A DNA stretch of 64,000 nucleotides from Bacteroidota bacterium. GTDB lineage: Bacteria; Bacteroidota; Bacteroidia; AKYH767-A; OLB10. The position numbers and the translations under genes were made by a program. The notes beneath the pieces are model-generated. The model did no database searches. It saw nothing but the letters and a program-made list of their open reading frames with translations, and had not been told where the DNA came from. Below are positions 63,522-64,000 of the stretch, piece by piece; position 1 is the first letter of the stretch; each line of letters starts with the position of its first letter. The DNA is taken from NCBI GenBank assembly GCA_016717325.1, contig JADKFV010000026.1, forward strand, positions 35,714 to 99,713, written 5' to 3'.

Positions 63522-64000
63522 TTAATCCCCCGTATTATCACCACCCGAAGATTTTTGCGCTCCTAAATCGAATAACAACGAGAAACGCAAAGTGTTCTCT
63601 AACGGATGACGTTGTTGCGTTGGAATCAGGTAAGCAAAGTCGAGGCCAAAAATATTATATTTAAGTCCCGCACCCAAAGTGAAAAATTTACGATTTCCCT
63701 TTGTAGCCGGCTCGTGAAAATAGCCAAAACGAAATGCAAATTGCTTGTCATACCAATATTCAAATCCGGTGGCAATATTTATTTCTTTCAACTCCTCGCG
63801 GTATCCACCGGGTGCATCGCTAAACGAACCAAATATACCAGCAGGCACCGTACGATTTGGATCCTTACCGCTAATAATATAATTTACCCCATTAGTATCC
63901 TTACCATATACCGGAGGAGTGGGCACTAACAACTTATTAAAATCAAGCATCCATGCTATTTCGTTGTACTCATTTAATTTGATGCGGGCAGCACCTCCCA
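63522..64000 (-). CDS. porV: T9SS outer-membrane shuttle protein PorV (C-terminal part)
   Basis: The C-terminal 159 residues of PorV (LptO), the beta-barrel that delivers cargo to the PorU sortase. The gene runs off the right edge. The frame from the edge reads GGAARIKLNEYNEIAWMLDFNKLLVPTPP in pieces, the family signature, then SFSDAPGG, EINIATGFEYWYDKQFAFR (in part), FFTLGAGLKYNIFGLDFAYL (in part), and the last strand HPLENTLRFSLLFDLG. The final 12 residues are polar and extend past the strand. It is far from porU (46 kb), unlike the usual arrangement. Confidence 0.93.
   Translation of the reverse strand, partial: GGAARIKLNEYNEIAWMLDFNKLLVPTPPVYGKDTNGVNYIISGKDPNRTVPAGIFGSFSDAPGGYREELKEINIATGFEYWYDKQFAFRFGYFHEPATKGNRKFFTLGAGLKYNIFGLDFAYLIPTQQRHPLENTLRFSLLFDLGAQKSSGGDNTGD

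Overview
This is an AT-rich window from a member of the Bacteroidota. The evidence is a set of type IX secretion system (T9SS) parts (GldJ, PorP/SprF-like protein, PorU sortase, and a PorV gene cut by the right edge), at least ten secreted proteins with T9SS C-terminal sorting domains, THEFKTP-type histidine kinase, and TAnnTTTG promoter boxes without obvious Shine-Dalgarno sites. The order is not certain; a Chitinophagales-like lineage would fit. I saw no rRNA, tRNA, CRISPR array, prophage or insertion-sequence transposase.

Layout. 0-5.5 kb: end of a membrane protein, a two-component pair (OmpR-type regulator and kinase), a divergent secreted coiled-coil protein, and murF. 5.7-20.1 kb: a 1477-residue secreted protein, gldJ, porP, porU, a secreted PKD protein and a LuxR-type regulator. 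20.2-24.3 kb: sucB-sucA operon of the TCA cycle. 24.6-29.4 kb: a frame-broken secreted protein, a GNAT acetyltransferase, an orphan sorting-domain fragment and a glycosyltransferase. 29.5-39.2 kb: mostly housekeeping genes (cytochrome oxidase subunits III and IV, chromate transporter, deoxyhypusine-synthase-like protein, fatty-acid desaturase, gyrB, SRPBCC protein, Rieske oxygenase) plus one small secreted Fn3 protein. 39.2-40.5 kb: an AAA/DUF4143 ATPase bracketed by two identical 43-bp palindromic repeats. 40.6-59.0 kb: an accessory, repeat-rich secretome region holding a decayed secreted protein, two giant paralogues that share an N-terminal region of roughly 870 residues but differ in their C-terminal parts, an M49 peptidase lipoprotein, and two tandem paralogues. 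59.5-64 kb: a GNAT protein, glutaminyl cyclase lipoprotein, small membrane protein, a SLOG plus TIR/deoxyribosyltransferase-like protein, a small lipoprotein and porV.

How the genes fit together. Most of the non-housekeeping content is T9SS machinery and its cargo. All twelve signal-peptidase-I type leaders I could read are followed at the expected cleavage point by glutamine, and the window also encodes a glutaminyl cyclase, so N-terminal pyroglutamate capping probably links the secretome to that enzyme. Four genes carry single-nucleotide frame breaks, mostly at short homopolymers, which could be consensus errors or real decay. Several short palindromic repeat families are scattered between genes and, in two cases, inside coding sequence in frame.

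The best candidates for something unusual are the repeat-bracketed ATPase cassette, the SLOG/TIR-like fusion protein, the in-frame palindromic insertions in the tandem paralogues, and the giant paralogues with a shared head and exchanged tails.
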